Assembly: GCF_050003625.1 (NCBI RefSeq)
Contig: NC_134398.1
Span: 115,916,145-115,980,144 of the forward strand
Direction of reading: 5' to 3'
Length of the DNA stretch: 64,000 bases
DNA from: Haematobia irritans
Lineage: Eukaryota; Arthropoda; Insecta; Diptera; Muscidae
Below are positions 20,698 to 33,165 of this stretch, one piece after another. Under the pieces are notes generated by a model, which had not been told where the DNA came from, made no database searches, and saw only the letters and a program-made list of their open reading frames with translations. The number at the start of each line of letters is the position of its first letter. Positions within the stretch are counted from its first letter, which is position 1. Made by a program: the position numbers and the translations under genes.

Positions 20698-21066
20698 CGT
20701 TGGCTTACCGGTTGATATTACTGTACATCCAGTATTCATGAATGCACAATGTAGTTCTCTGCCCTTTGGTGTGGTCAATCTAGATCCCCATTGTATGTTC
20801 TTTGCATTGAAATCCCTTCCCATAATAAATATATGTTTATATGAATGCAGCATGTCTTTGTATTGATCAAATTGTATATTATGTCGTGGTGGACTGTAAA
20901 CAGATGAAACTGATGCCAGCGTTTTGTTTATGTCAATTGGTACAGTTGTAACTTGGAATTCGTCTACTGATATTGTATTTTCAAGCCAATGCATTCCACT
21001 GCATAATTTTCATTAATGTCTGCATCTGTTAAAGTGTATTGAAAAAATTCTCCTCTCCTAGTAGAA
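20698..21066 (-). pseudogene. Jockey-like endonuclease fragment
   Basis: Encodes STRRGEFFQYTLTDADINEN and, in the next frame, VTTVPIDINKTLASVSSVY, SPPRHNI, then IFIMGRDFNAKNIQWGSRLT and TPKGRELHCAF. The GRDFNAKN--WGSR---PKGR pattern is the AP-endonuclease core of Jockey-clade ORF2 (Asp and Asn catalytic). A frameshift lies near 20985, and the start of the endonuclease is missing, as expected for a 5'-truncated LINE. Confidence 0.85.
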
Positions 21067-22501
21067 AATATCAACAAACTGGAAAAAGTGTCACATGAGA
21101 ATAGTGTCCAAAAAAGAAAACTCCATATATACAATATATTCATGAGCATTGTCCTCGTTAATTCGCAAACATACTGTTCTTGGCGAATGACATTTTAAAG
21201 AGATATACTTCGTAGTTTACTTCTAAAATTTCCTAGTGAAATATTTGCATACTTTTTTAGATTTTTTAGATGGAAAATGTGACGTTAGGTGGCATTATAA
21301 AATCGTGTGGGAAAAGTACAAAATTTACCTTGAAAGTGTCATAACAGTATCACTGATATTATTGGCAAATTTTGAGAAAATCAGATGAAAAGTGCAGTAA
21401 ATATATCCAGGGCTTGGAATCTGGTGGTCTTGTATGATGGATCCTCATATTTCAAAATACTGAATAGTTGGTATGACATCACTGTACACCGTAGTTACTA
21501 CGAAGACAATATGACATTTAATCTCATTTCTTTCGTAGTGTAAGCAATCCCATAATAGTGTTTTCTCTCTCAAATCAAGAATCCTTTACGTATCACAAAG
21601 AAGAGGTCGCAGTTTTTTTCTAAGATGTTCTAAGATAGAACTGACTGATTTTCACAGATCAGCCTTAAATATATGCAAGTGCCGCATTTCCTGGAACTGT
21701 CCTTTTCAATGTGCTTCGTTGTTTACTTACATTTAGTACCATATTCTTTGAAGCTACAAGCGGAAGATATTTCTTTGTTCTTGCCTTCTGTCCTTCTACT
21801 TTACTGAAGTTGTTGTAGTTTTTAATTCGGAAAAACAGGATCATATTGTCTTTACGATGATTTGTCTTTGTATAAATGCGGATGCTCTGGGATACAAAGA
21901 CCATCAGTTAAATGCGGTTCATAACGATGCAGCTCTTTATAATCCAAATGAAGTCCGTTTCATATTCGTACTCCGACATAGTCTTGCATGCAGATTAATT
22001 TATGTTCTTGGAACAACTGCTAAAGCAAAATGCTTTTGTATCCTTTCCTATGCTATAAGAGAGTGCCGTAATTGCTAAGCGTTCCCACCACATTGTACTA
22101 ATCAAAACCCCCTAAGCATAACATCCAGATTCTTTCATGGTCTATGACTATCTACCGATGTGGCGAGAAGGTGGAGAGTTGGTGAATACCCTAAGGAAAT
22201 AAATTGTATAATGTGGGTGATTGTGGGCACGGAAAATGAACAATCTCTTCGGTAAATAAGACATTGTAGTCCTTGGAGGGAATCAGTGCAAGGACCAAAA
22301 ATTATCCTTGAATTTTAGTTAATTGATACACGAAAATTAAGTAGCCTATTTTTCATGCGGCCACCCGAAATGAAAAAAATTGCAAACAATTTGCAGATTC
22401 CATTGTTTTCCTCTATATTGAAAAAGTGACAACATCTCGCGGGAAAGAGATGTTATAATAAGAAACTTGGTAATAATAAAAAAAAAACAATAATAAAATA
22501 A
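21067..22501. other. no gene seen
   Basis: About 1.4 kb unassigned. Open frames at 21665-21904 and 21857-22078 are short and unconvincing. Confidence 0.35.
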
Positions 22502-22694
22502 AACAAGTACGTAAAGTAGAAAGTCGGGCGGGGCCGACTATATCATACCCTAAACCACCATTACAGAATTAGTAATCATAAGCATTTGTGGGGTAACATA
22601 TAGGTCTGGGAGATAAACCGCAGTTGCATATTTAAGAAAATTAAGGGGTACATGTCTATGGGTGCTTTGTGTCAATCTGACTATAGCTCATAGT

Positions 22695-23422
22695 CAATGT
22701 TGCCAGGGAAAATGTTCGGTTTACCCTACAAGGACAAAAAAGTTCCCTACTTTCCTATACATTCCCAAACAATTTTCCCTACTATATTTTTCGTTAAATT
22801 TAAAAAATTTTATAAAACAAAAATGGTTCCAAGTACTTTATGATCTTAAAACATGAGTATGCAACGTATTTAACTTAGAATATAAGTTTTTATTACCACC
22901 ACGGTTGCCACAGTTGGTAGAATTCTACCCAAATTAGTGATCTGTTTTGTTAAATCTTTATAAAAATAAAATTTTTGAAAAAGTTTCTATAAACAAATTT
23001 TTGTGAAAAATTTTTCTATAGAAATAAAATTTTGACAATAAATTCTATAGAAATAAAATTTTGACAATAAATTCTATAGAAATAAAATTTTGAGAAAAAA
23101 TTCCACAGAAATAAAATTTTGAGAAATTTTTTATAGAAATAATATATTGAAAAATATTTCTATAGAAATACAATTTTGACAAAATGTTCTATAGAAATAA
23201 AATGTTGACAAATTTTTCTACAGGAATAAAGTTTACCACACATTGTTAAAGATCAAGCCTTGCCGGCTTCTAATTTCCTCCTCTAGAGCCACCAAAATGT
23301 AAAATTTATTACAAATTGTGTTGAGTGAAAATGTCCTACATTGTGGCCCTACGTCCCTACAAGACGCTAAATATTAGAAAAACCCTACATAGAGGGAATT
23401 TCCCCTACTTCTAGCAACACTG
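22695..23422. mobile_element. hAT-like non-autonomous insertion in HINE-B
   Basis: Ends CAATGTTGCCAGGGAAAAT and, on the minus strand, CAGTGTTGCTAGAAGTAGGG are inverted and of hAT style (CAGNGTTGCCA). Next to both ends are CCCTACAAGG/CCCTAC-type words. The 8-bp flanks CTCATAGT and GCTGTGTT do not match convincingly, so the duplication has decayed or my ends are off by a few bases. It contains the 29-bp array below. Confidence 0.55.
22905..23285. repeat. 29-bp palindromic repeat element, second array
   Basis: Begins GGTTGCCACAGTTGGTAGAA and holds about nine units of TTCTATAGAAATAAAATTTTG at 29 bp, then GCCTTGCCGGCTTC. It is the reverse-complement relative of the array at 4253-4720. Confidence 0.75.
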
Positions 23423-23640
23423 GCTGTGTTGATATTGCAACTACGGAGTTAGTATGCCACTAATATTGAGCCCATTATTAAAAAAAGAGAAAATGGTTAA
23501 ATTAGTGTGGGTAATAAATGCAAATTTGTAAAAATCGAGCAATATTCCTATGTAAGAGCTACAAGTACGTATAAGTACGATCGACTTGTACATCAAAATT
23601 TGAAATTTGAGTAACATTGGTTAATAAATAAGAGTATTAT

Positions 23641-24440
23641 GGTCAAATTTGGGAAAATCGAGCGATGCATATATATGGAAGCTATATCTAAATCTGAACC
23701 AATTTGCAAAATATTTTGCGGGTTTGATTAATACCACAAAAGGTTACCTTGTGCAAGATTTGAGTAAGATCAGTTAAGAAATGAGTCCTGTATGGTCAAA
23801 CATAAGGTTATTAGGGGCAAAATTTTCAAAATCGGGTGATACATATATGGGAGCTATATCTACATCTGAACCGATTTCGATGAAATTTTGCACATATAGT
23901 TAGTACTATAGAGGACTGGATCTAGCCAACTTTTAGTAACATCGGTTAATAAATAAGGGTTCTATGGCCAAATTTGGGAAAATCGGGCTATACATATATA
24001 TGGGAGCTATATCTAAATCTGAACCGATTTCGATGATTTTTTGCACATATAGTTAGTGCTATAGAAGACTACATTTAGCCAAATTTGGGTAAGATCGGTT
24101 GATAAATTAGGGTTTTATGGCCAAATTTAGAAAAATCGGGCGATACATACATATATATGAGAGCTATATCTAAATCTGAACCGATTTGAATGAAATTTTG
24201 CAGACTTGAAGGGCGATGGAAAATATTACCTTTTGCCAAATTTGGTGGCGATCCGTTTGAAAAAACGCGCAACGTGACCCCATTTGTCGAAATCGGACGA
24301 TACATATATATGGGAGCTATATCTAAATTTGATCCGATTTCTTCCAAATTCAATAGCGTTCGTCTTTGTACCCAAAAAACTCCCTGTACCAAATTTCATC
24401 AAAATCGGTTTATAATTGCGACCGGAATCCTGTGAACAAC
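23641..24440 (-). repeat. about 153-bp tandem units of HINE-B
   Basis: GCTATATCTAAATCTGAACC or a variant starts at 23681, 23853, 24006, 24163 and 24316, so steps are 172 (with an insertion), 153, 157 and 153. Sequence is unlike HINE-A apart from ACCGAT words, but the period is the same. Confidence 0.8.
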
Positions 24441-24613
24441 AAATACATGGACAGACGGACGGACGGACGGACACCAAGCGCTAGATTGACTCAGGAGGTG
24501 ATTCTTAGTCGATCGGTATATATTTTATGGGGTCTAAAATCAATATTTCTGGTAGGTACATTTTTTGGCCGGTCAAACTGATTATACCCTGACCACTATG
24601 TGGTTTAGGGTAT

Positions 24614-24880
24614 AAAAATATGGGGAAAAGTTTTTGAATAAAATTTTTAATTGAGTTTTAAAAATTATTCAATTAAAAAATTAATTGATTCAACAAATTT
24701 TTAGTTGAAACAAAAATCAATCACAAAAAGTAGTTTTATTAATTATTTTTTTTTTTTAATGGATCAATTGACTTTGGTTATTGATACTATCATTTCTGTG
24801 ATTGAAGACATTTCAATTAAAAATTAATTGAATCAATCCATTTCGTGAGACAAAAAATATTTTTTGTGTGTAGTTAAAAC
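24614..24880. mobile_element. MITE fragment (TTAATTGATTCAA-rich)
   Basis: Several overlapping inverted words (TTTTTAATTGAGTTTTAAAA, AATTAAAAATTAATTGAATC) end at ACAAAAAATATTTTTTGTGTGTA. A relative sits at 32943-33060. The left end abuts HINE-B. Confidence 0.4.
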
Positions 24881-25048
24881 GACATTTTGCCTAGCGGGGA
24901 ACTAAGTATGTTCTTTTCAGAATGTGTGCTCAGTTGGTGATTTTTGTTTTTATTTTATGTTCTACTCTAACAAAATATGTTATTTTGGAATTTATTCTGA
25001 ATATTTTATTCTAATAATTTATAAAAATATTAAGTCGGTACTTAATGT

Positions 25049-25515
25049 TCCATAGTCAAAAAAAAGTGAACTCTCTATTTCACTAAAGCCAATTTAACTT
25101 TATTTTAGTTCATGGAATTATTATATATGGAGAAAGTTTTCTTTACTCTAATAATTTTTTGCATACGTTAGTTAAATTAACTAAAACACGGGAAAAAATT
25201 ATATACAAATGAAGTAAAAAGTTTTACTAAATTCGTACATCTCACAAAATAGTTCATTATTTCTTTAAATTTGTAAATTTTATTACAAATAAAGACATTC
25301 TTGCAATTTTGAACTCCACTTTTTTCTTTGAAACTACAAAATTTTCTTTAACAAGTGAAAAAAATTAATTATGTCTAATAAATTTTCTTAAATTTATCGA
25401 AAAATATTTACTTATTTTTGTGATATCGGCGCGATGTCAGTGTTTGTAATACTGTTTAGTTAAAATTTTCTAAAAATATTAAAAAAGGTGGGTTCACTGT
25501 TTTTTTAGTGCATGT
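25049..25515. mobile_element. probable MITE
   Basis: AAAAAAAAGTGAACTCTC near the left end is inverted as AAAAAAACAGTGAACCCACC at the right end. Interior is A/T-rich with no ORF. The exact ends and target duplication are unsure. Confidence 0.45.
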
Positions 25516-26052
25516 TTCCCGTCCAAATATAATATTATGCTCTTGAAACGTGTTTGAGGTAATTATATTTCTTCTATGCGTGTATAGTCAAATTTAAATT
25601 CCCATTGAAGAAGATCCAGCGATATAACACGTGTTAACTAATTGTGGGAAACATTTTATTAACATTTTTAATTTTCACATTTTATCAAATATCAGTCGGA
25701 GAAATTTAAATATACAATACATGAAACTCTTCTATGAGTGAATTCTTTCTTAGTGCTGCCTCTGCTTAACCAATAATAAATCTGTGGCTCGAACCCCACA
25801 ACTGAATGAAAAATATTATGTGGGATTTGTCTTTTCAATTCCAATTCAATTGATGTGATCAATTCCACCAATAAATTGAAATCCTTAGTTATGTGAAAAC
25901 AACTTAAAATCCTTTTGAATTTATTTCTGGTGGATATGATCGATTTAGTTAAAGAAAAATGTCCCTTAAAATTGTACTTCGAAGTAAATGCGATATTTTT
26001 TAACAAATAGACTCTCAGTTTTAAAAAATCACGAAGTGGCGGGTTTGGCTAG
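25516..26052. other. no gene seen
   Basis: Unassigned. A 104-codon minus-strand frame (25692-26006) includes SVVGFEPQIYYWLSRGSTKK, which resembles the translated B-box boilerplate common near SINE heads; I do not call a gene. Confidence 0.35.
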
Positions 26053-26360
26053 TACACCCTCAAAAAAAATCGCTTCTTTAACATATGTTCCAAACATATT
26101 TTGCAGGAAGCACATATATTATTGGATACTGCCGGAACATTAATATATTTGTTTTATGTGAACATAGTATATGTTTGGAAGCATTTTGAGCCCAAAAATA
26201 TTATATGCTTGGAAGAATTTTTCCCAAAGACAATTGTGCTCATTCCCTAACATACTCGTAATTTTCACTTCCACGAAATGTTTTAGTTCTTGGCACCTTT
26301 TTCTGTAATACAATTAATGTTGAAGAAATTATTCACTTTTATAATTTTTTTAAATTTTAC

Positions 26361-26440
26361 CTTTCGCCTGCACGGAGAATCGAACCGAGGACCATACAGT
26401 TTGTAAGCCAACACACTATCCACTAGGCTACGTAGCTGTT
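26361..26440 (-). other. tRNA-like module of F2 (minus)
   Basis: Minus strand GCTACGTAGCCTAGTGGATA and CGGTTCGATTCTCC. Same type as 17351-17430. Confidence 0.65.
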
Positions 26441-26550
26441 ATAGTCACCAGTAGATAATTATCGTTATAAGTTACATTTATATAGCATAGTTTGCAGCGC
26501 CCACGAGCCCATGCAAACATAACATTATTTAACAGAAACATACATTTGTT

Positions 26551-26629
26551 TGCCACGTGGAGCAGTGGTTAGCATATCTGCCTTACATGCAAAGGGTCCT
26601 GGGTTCAATCCCTGCTCCGACCGAACACT
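26551..26629 (+). other. tRNA-like module of F2 (plus)
   Basis: GCCACGTGGAGCAGTGGTTA and GGGTTCAATCCC, followed by TTTTTTG, a possible pol III terminator. Same type as 17163-17240. Confidence 0.65.
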
Positions 26630-27848
26630 TTTTTGTTTTTTAATTTACACATTTATATTTATACTATATTAAATTTTTATAATGAAACTTCGAAATGTGG
26701 GTTATTAAAGATTTATAGTCAGTAACAGTGCTTGATATAAACGAAATTGACTGATTTTTGGATAAAATATTATTTTTTTATTGCAAAAATAACAATTTTG
26801 TAACAAAAAACTGTTTTGGTACAAAACTTTAAAATTTGGAAGGAATTCAAAAACTCTAACAAAAGAAGAACGTGGAGTCGACTATAAACATATATAAATA
26901 GATTTATAATACAAACACAAATTTAGTTAGGCGTGAACAGTTTTTTACTAGCATTTAACACCATCGCTCCAAAATCTCTTTTATTTTTCTTTAATAATTA
27001 ATTTTAAAGAAAATAAACTTTTTAAATTGTTTTAGCTGCAAAACTCGAACTTAATGCCCGCTTTTATATTTGAAGGTGTCCGTCAACTCCTCGTGGACTA
27101 CTTATTAATAAAGAGGAACTAAACTTTGTTTTTATACATTTTACAGCGTAATTTTTCACTATTTCCTCCTTATTTCATTTTACTGTCCCTAAAAAGAGTA
27201 TAGTGCCCTTTTTGTTATTTTTATGAAGACCACTGATTTCTTTTAACGAACCAAGAAAAAAATTGTGCCCATAACGCCAAAATGATAAACAAAACACATG
27301 TCCACACATACATAAAGTGCTGCTCTCAAGGCGAAAACATATGCTGTTTGTTTTTCAAATGTCTACTCTCTTCGCTCCGAATGTCTATTCTCTTTATTCA
27401 AATTAAATAATATTTAGACTTAAGCATATCAAATTTTTGGCCTTATCATAAAACAGTTTTCCGAAACAACATACAAGCGGTTTCACAGAAATTGTTCTCT
27501 TTTGATTCTTTCGCTGTGTTATGTTGATATCTTTCGTCAACTCTCCCGGTTTCCATCTCTATTTCTTTCTCTATACTCTGTCGCTTTGAATAAAATATCA
27601 CAACATATGTATGTTTAGTCGAAATTTGTAAATTGATATATATTTGCATTCACACATATGATTTTTATGAAACATTCATGCCTCAAGCATAATATATTCT
27701 AACATATTAACATAGATGTCCCAAACATTTAGTGTTAGTTTAGGAGCATTACATGTTTGCACTTAAATATATTGTGTTTTAAAATTGTGCCCGAAACACA
27801 TTTTGTTTATATCGGAACATATGAGAAACATATTTTTCTAACAGTGTA

Positions 27849-29019
27849 TTTATTAAATTGTTGGGATTTTTGCTATGAAGGTAATCATATTTGAATTTGA
27901 AGATATTGGTCAGAACTAGGATTGATGATAGCCATTGAAATACGGAGGCTCCCTTTTTATATGTTTATATACAGAAAGAAGAAAGCTGTTTTATAGGAAA
28001 AATGAATTAATTTGTGTGACAACTGAACTTTATTGGGTTCCAATTTTGGTGCTGATAAGTCTCAATTTTCATAACGCTAGCCGAATTCCAAACAATCCTG
28101 TGTGTATGATGGTTCTGTTTGATGACGTCATTGCACATTAAAATGATATGATTTAAAAAAATCCGTCTTTAATACATATTTGAATTATTGTACTTTTGAA
28201 AATAACCTCCCACCCTTTAGAAAGAATCTAATCAAATGGGAAAAATCATTGTTGTGCTTTTGCTGGACTTACCCCAAATCCTATATTCGTAATATTCATC
28301 AATATTGGAGCATTAAAAAATTTTTCAGTTATGTAAATCCCATTCGTCCTTTTTATTTATGTTGCTCTGTTCGTGGATGGCTATGTGTGTGTGCTTTTCT
28401 GTGCCTTGCTTGTTTTTATTTCACCGTATATTTACATTGACTAATTAACGACAATTAAATGTGGCTTTGTATTGATTTCCGAGATTATTTATTCAAAACG
28501 CAATTCACGTTTCCCCCGATAATTACAATGCCTTCATTTGCTCCACCACTACCATTTGTTGGTCTCCATCTCTGCGATGATTGTGAATGAAGCAAAAGAA
28601 AGTTGAATGCTTTTAGGAAATGCCATCAAGCCAGAACTTTGAACCCTTCCCTTTGACCTGGTCCTTAATTGACAACAAGTTCGTCGGGTTTTGATGATTA
28701 TGTAGAAATAAATTTGAATTAAATATGAGTGTCGTTTTTACTGATTGTCATTGCAATTAGATACTAATTGCTCCATTGTTGTCGGAGGGGGTGCTTCGAA
28801 ATGAAGTGGTTGGGTGAGTACATTGATGTGAATTAGAGAACAAATACGATTTCAGTTTTTATTATTCGACGGTGTGTTATGATGTCTTTTAGAGTCAAAG
28901 AACATTTTTTCACTTTTTTAAAAAAGCCGATATAAAATCATTTTTAACAAAAGTCCTTTGTAATTAAAGAAAAACAAAAACATCAATTTGAAAAATATTA
29001 AGAGCCATATATTGCGAAA
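27849..29019. other. no gene seen
   Basis: About 1.2 kb of lower-repeat DNA, possibly host spacer or intron. No coding region is recognised. Confidence 0.35.
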
Positions 29020-31233
29020 CAGCATTGCCAAAATTGTTTCACCAAAAACCTCTAGATTTACCCTAAAAATAGCTTAAAAAAAAGCTTTAAACAAGTATAA
29101 ACGGCCGTAAGTTCGGCCAGGCCGAATCTTATGTACCCTCCACCATGGATTGCGTAGAAACTTCTACGAAAGACTGTCATCCACAATCGAATTAATTGGG
29201 TTGTGGTATCTTAAAACTTCTTAACATCGTTTTCTAAATTGTGAGTTAGTCCATACGTGGTATATGTTGGCCAAAAAGATACACCCAGAAAAAAGTGACC
29301 CCTTCCTTAAGTTAAAATGAACTAATTGTAAAGAAAGTTGAACTTCGTATAGCGCCAAAGACATTTTTATTTTTTTTGAACCATGTGATTTTCGTTGAAA
29401 TTAGGTAGAATGCATTCCATATATTAGTTAACATTTTCCTATATTTATGTACCACTTTACTACGGAATGAAACAATTTAACTGAATTGAATTCATATATG
29501 TAATGATTTTATTGAACTTTTTTCATTCATTGGGACAAATTTTACATATTTGTGGTAAACCTTTTTACTTCAAACTTAGAACTGCTTACCTTCGTTTTTA
29601 AATACAATTTTATTTATTTATATAGGCAATTTTTTCTTCAATAAAAAAACGGCTTATTAATATATTAAATATATTTATTAAGAATCAACAGAATCGACTG
29701 GGCTTGAAATATTAGTTTAATATTCCACTATTTCCAATTTCCATGTAATGTTATCAACTGTAAACCGCATTTTTCTTCTACTTGTACCTTTCACTTTTAA
29801 TAAGTTGCTGCGTTACGATTTTGTCCTCCTTCTACAATTTCAATACCTACAAATATAAAAAATCATAAACCAATTTTTTCACAAAAGGTTAGCGTCACTG
29901 AATGTTACCTTTTAATTGAAGATTCCAAAATGAAGACGAATGAAGGGGTTGTTATTCTGGTTTCTTTCTTTATACACCATCACGAACATAGTTTGTTCTC
30001 ACTAATTTAAAATAACAAATATTTTATATATTTTATTTATTATATTATTTTACTATATTATTTTTTTCAACAATCCCTCCGTTTACCATAACAACGCGAT
30101 TCCAACTAAAAAAACAACCCACGCGCAAACATACCGATTACATCGATGACAGTTATCGATTACAGGTAGATAAAAGAAATATAGGAAAATTTCCTATATT
30201 CTAACAAGTGTGTCTCCTTAAGTTTTAAAAGAATTGAATACTTCTTAGTACGAATGAACTAAAATATTTTTCTATGCCAAGTGTTATTCGTATGTATAAT
30301 AAGCTTTCTATAATAAAGGAAGTCAGAATTATCATTTTATAAGAAATTTTACTAAATTTGAGGAAACTTGGTTTTAGTTCATATTTTGTTTATTTTTACG
30401 AATGCTTTGTTATCAGTGAATAAAATTTTCTTGTTCAGCAGTAAATTCTTATACCCAGCGACATTGGCGTAGCTAGGGGGGTGCTGGGGGGGGCTATGCC
30501 CCCCCCTCACCCAGAATAGTTCTTGCCCCCCCCAGAATAATCAAAGCTACAGTTGATTTATATTTTAATTCAAGCTTTGCGATGTGTTTAATCCAATTAA
30601 GATTGTGGCAGAGAGAGTATGTTAAGCATATTTTTTAGTATTGATATTTACATTACAACTAAAAACACGTAATAAAAACACTAAAAGGAAACTTGAGACG
30701 CACATTTTCAAAAATAGTCAATTTATAACTACGTTGATTAAAATCATAAATCGTCACATGCCCAATTTACCATCTAAAATCGTCAAAATCACGAAAAATC
30801 CACAGAGTTGGCACCGCTGCTCTCGACAGTTGCTTCGTTGTATTCTGTTCTCAGAGAATTTTTAAAAACTAATCGAAGATAGACGTTTCATAATATTCAA
30901 TTTATTTTTTGCCTTTTATTTAATTTTTTATTCTTAGTATTTTTTATACACGATGAATATATTAAGTTTATGTTTTGCTTTATGATTTCTAGTCCTGTTT
31001 TAAAACACACATTTTAAATAAAATTTAAAAATCATATGTTTGTTGTCTTGAATTAAAAATAAATTACAAACAATATTTTTCAAACACATACTTAAAGCAA
31101 TGCTTTTATTTTTTGTTATATTAAATAATGGTAAGTTGCTATTTGATTATTTATAGCGGTGTCGTGGAACCGGCTCCCACACACAATAAAATATTTTTTG
31201 CCTTCAACCATGAAATTAATTGATCTAATTAAT

Positions 31234-32942
31234 TATACCCTTCACCACTACTGTGGTACAGGGTATAATAAGTTTGTGCATTTGTATATAACGCCAAGAA
31301 ATAGTGGTCATAGACCCATCTTTTAGTATACCGATCGGGTAAGAATTAAAATCTGAGTCGATTTAGCGATGTCCGTCTGTCTGTCTGTCTGTCCGTCCGT
31401 CTGTCTGTATATGTAATTTTGTGCACAAAGTACAGCTTGCAATTTAAGTCCGATCGTCCTCAAATTTGGCATAGGGCCGTTTCTTGAGACAGAGACAATT
31501 GCTATTGGTTTTGGAAAAAATCGGTTCAGATTTAGATATAGCTGCCATATATAATTATCTACGATGTGGTCATAGTTAGCGTGTTTATCAACCAATTTTC
31601 TTGAAATACCGTACATCCAAATATTTAATGAATCTCGCAAATCTCGCAAAATATCAGCCAAATCGGTTCAGATTTAGATATAGCTCCTATATATATCTTT
31701 CGTCCGATTTAGACTCATATGACCACAGAGCCCAAAATTTACTACCGATCTTCATGAAATTTTGCACAGAGGGTAGAATTGGCATTCTACCAATGCTTGG
31801 TACACTTGATTGAAATCGGTTCAAATTTAGATATAGCTCCCATATATATCTTTCGTCCGATTTGAACTTATATGGCCACAAAAGCCAGAGATTTGCCATG
31901 ATTTGCTTCAAATTTTGCACAAGGGGTACGTTTAATAGCATCGTTAAGTGTGTCAAATTTTGTTAAAATCGGTTCAGATTTAGATATAGCTCCCATATAT
32001 ATCTTTCGTCCGATTGAACTTATATGGCCTCAAAATCCAGGGTTTTGCCGTGATTTGCTTCAAATTTCGCACAAGGAGTACGTTTAGTAGTATAGGTAAT
32101 TGTGCCAAATTGAAATCGATTCAGATTTAGATATGGCTCCCATATATATCTCCCGTCCGATTTGCACTCATATGACCAGGGGGGCCAAAGTTATACTCCC
32201 ATTTACGTGAAATTTCGCATAGATAGCAGAATTATTATTCTAACTATACATGTCAAATTTATTCAAAATCGGTTCAGATTGTATATAGCTCCCATATATA
32301 CGTACACCAGAGTTGGGGAAATATGGTCGACTGTTTCATATTTTAGACCCATTTTCAATGGGATTTTCCTCCAATTGACTGGATAGTTTCCACAGAGAAT
32401 AAAATATGGCCAAAATTCTCACAGTTTACACAAAATTCTGTGATGATTTCCCCATATCCTACACACTGCAATGCCAAAATTTCCACAGAACGGATGAGTT
32501 TTAAATAAGGCTCCAAGTCGCCCTACACATATCTTGGCGAGATCTAACCAATATCCTTGTAAAATCGCCACTGCTGAGTAGCAAAAATTGTAAATATTAC
32601 TCTAATTGTCCTATATCTCGAATACATATATGTCGCCTGAAAAATTAAAAATCTCTTTTGTACAATTGCATTAAAATTTCTCTCGCTTCATATTTCCCAT
32701 ATTTTTTACTAACATTGTGTATCATCCCAGGGCGTTAGCCGATTTAAATTTTAATTCTAGAGTTTTTGTAGAAGTACAAAAAATTGTTTCCATTAAAAGT
32801 ATTTGTATCTGGAAATGCAAACCTTTATATAGCTCCCAGCAAATTTTAAGTAGTTGAGATGGTAACACAAATGTTTGTCTACATAGTGGTGAAGGGTATA
32901 ATATAGTCGGCTCCGCCCGACTTTAGATTTTACTTACTTGTT
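31234..32942 (+). mobile_element. HINE-C element, DINE-1/Helentron-like
   Basis: 5' TATACCCTTCACCACTA and the inverted TAGTGGTGAAGGGTATA near the 3' end form the subterminal repeats. Then come AAAATCTGAGTCGATTTAGC, a GTCT/GTCC microsatellite (31370-31408), about six units with AAATCGGTTCAGATTTAGAT at 142-153-bp spacing, and the 3' hairpin GTCGGCTCCGCCCGAC with the terminal ACTTGTT. No protein is encoded. It is the innermost member of the nest. Confidence 0.8.
31370..31408. repeat. (GTCT/GTCC)n microsatellite in HINE-C
   Basis: About ten tetranucleotide units directly after GATTTAGCGAT, in the position that carries (GTCC)n in HINE-A. Confidence 0.9.
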
Positions 32943-33165
32943 TTTAATTGAAATGTATTCAATCAAAAAAAAAATGATAGTATCAATCATCAAAGCCAAT
33001 TAAAAAATTAATTGATACAACTAATTTTTGCGATTGAGTTTTTTTTGTTTTTGATTGATTTTGCTGCATATTGCCTTTAACACCGCAATAAAATTGAGGA
33101 TGTATAGTTTTATCAATAGGGGTAATTTATCGCTTCGGAAATTTCGACAAAATTTTGAAGGATGT
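32943..33165. other. remaining hAT interior and MITE-like inverted words
   Basis: TTTTTAATTGAAATG, AATTAAAAAATTAATTG and GATTGAGTTTT form partial inverted repeats similar to 24614-24880. No gene. Confidence 0.35.

Larger units (their letters stand above)
15552..21066 (-). mobile_element. Jockey-like LINE pseudogene, split by two transposons
   Basis: One 5'-truncated non-LTR retrotransposon in minus orientation is spread over three pieces: 20698-21066 (endonuclease), 17730-19391 (end of endonuclease, RT) and 15552-16010 (RT C-terminus, 3' UTR). F1 sits in the RT C-terminal region and a Tc1/mariner in the endonuclease; each interruption is at a TA. The coding pieces join logically: TGKPT to YWPTDLSKTHDLIDFFI across the mariner, and IPIWIYVFQL to CAANSSIEKIQRFQDK across F1. 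No RNase H is seen. AATAAAAAAAA on the minus strand at about 15552-15565 looks like the 3' tail. Confidence 0.85.
22502..24613 (-). mobile_element. HINE-B element, DINE-1/Helentron-like
   Basis: In minus orientation the 5' end is TATACCCTAAACCACATAGT (right) and the 3' end carries the imperfect hairpin GTCGGGCGGGGCCGAC and the terminal AACAAGT (left, minus strand ACTTGTT). ATACCCTAAACCACCA just inside the 3' end is the inverted subterminal partner. A GTCC microsatellite sits at 24451-24471 next to GATCGACTAAGAATCAC and TATATA. The interior is units of AATCGGGCGATACATATATA, GGGAGCTATATCTAAATCTG, ACCGATTT at a spacing of 153-157 bp. A separate hAT-like insertion lies inside. No protein is encoded. 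Confidence 0.75.
26055..27846 (-). mobile_element. family F element (copy F2)
   Basis: An inverted, nearly full-length relative of F1, with ends CACCCTCAAAAAAAATCG (left) and CACTGTTAGAAAAATATG (right, minus strand), TA on both sides. Both tRNA-like modules are present (26361-26440 minus, 26551-26629 plus). It adds about 80 bp relative to F1, in the ACTCTAACAAAAGAAGAACG segment, which E also has. Confidence 0.82.
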
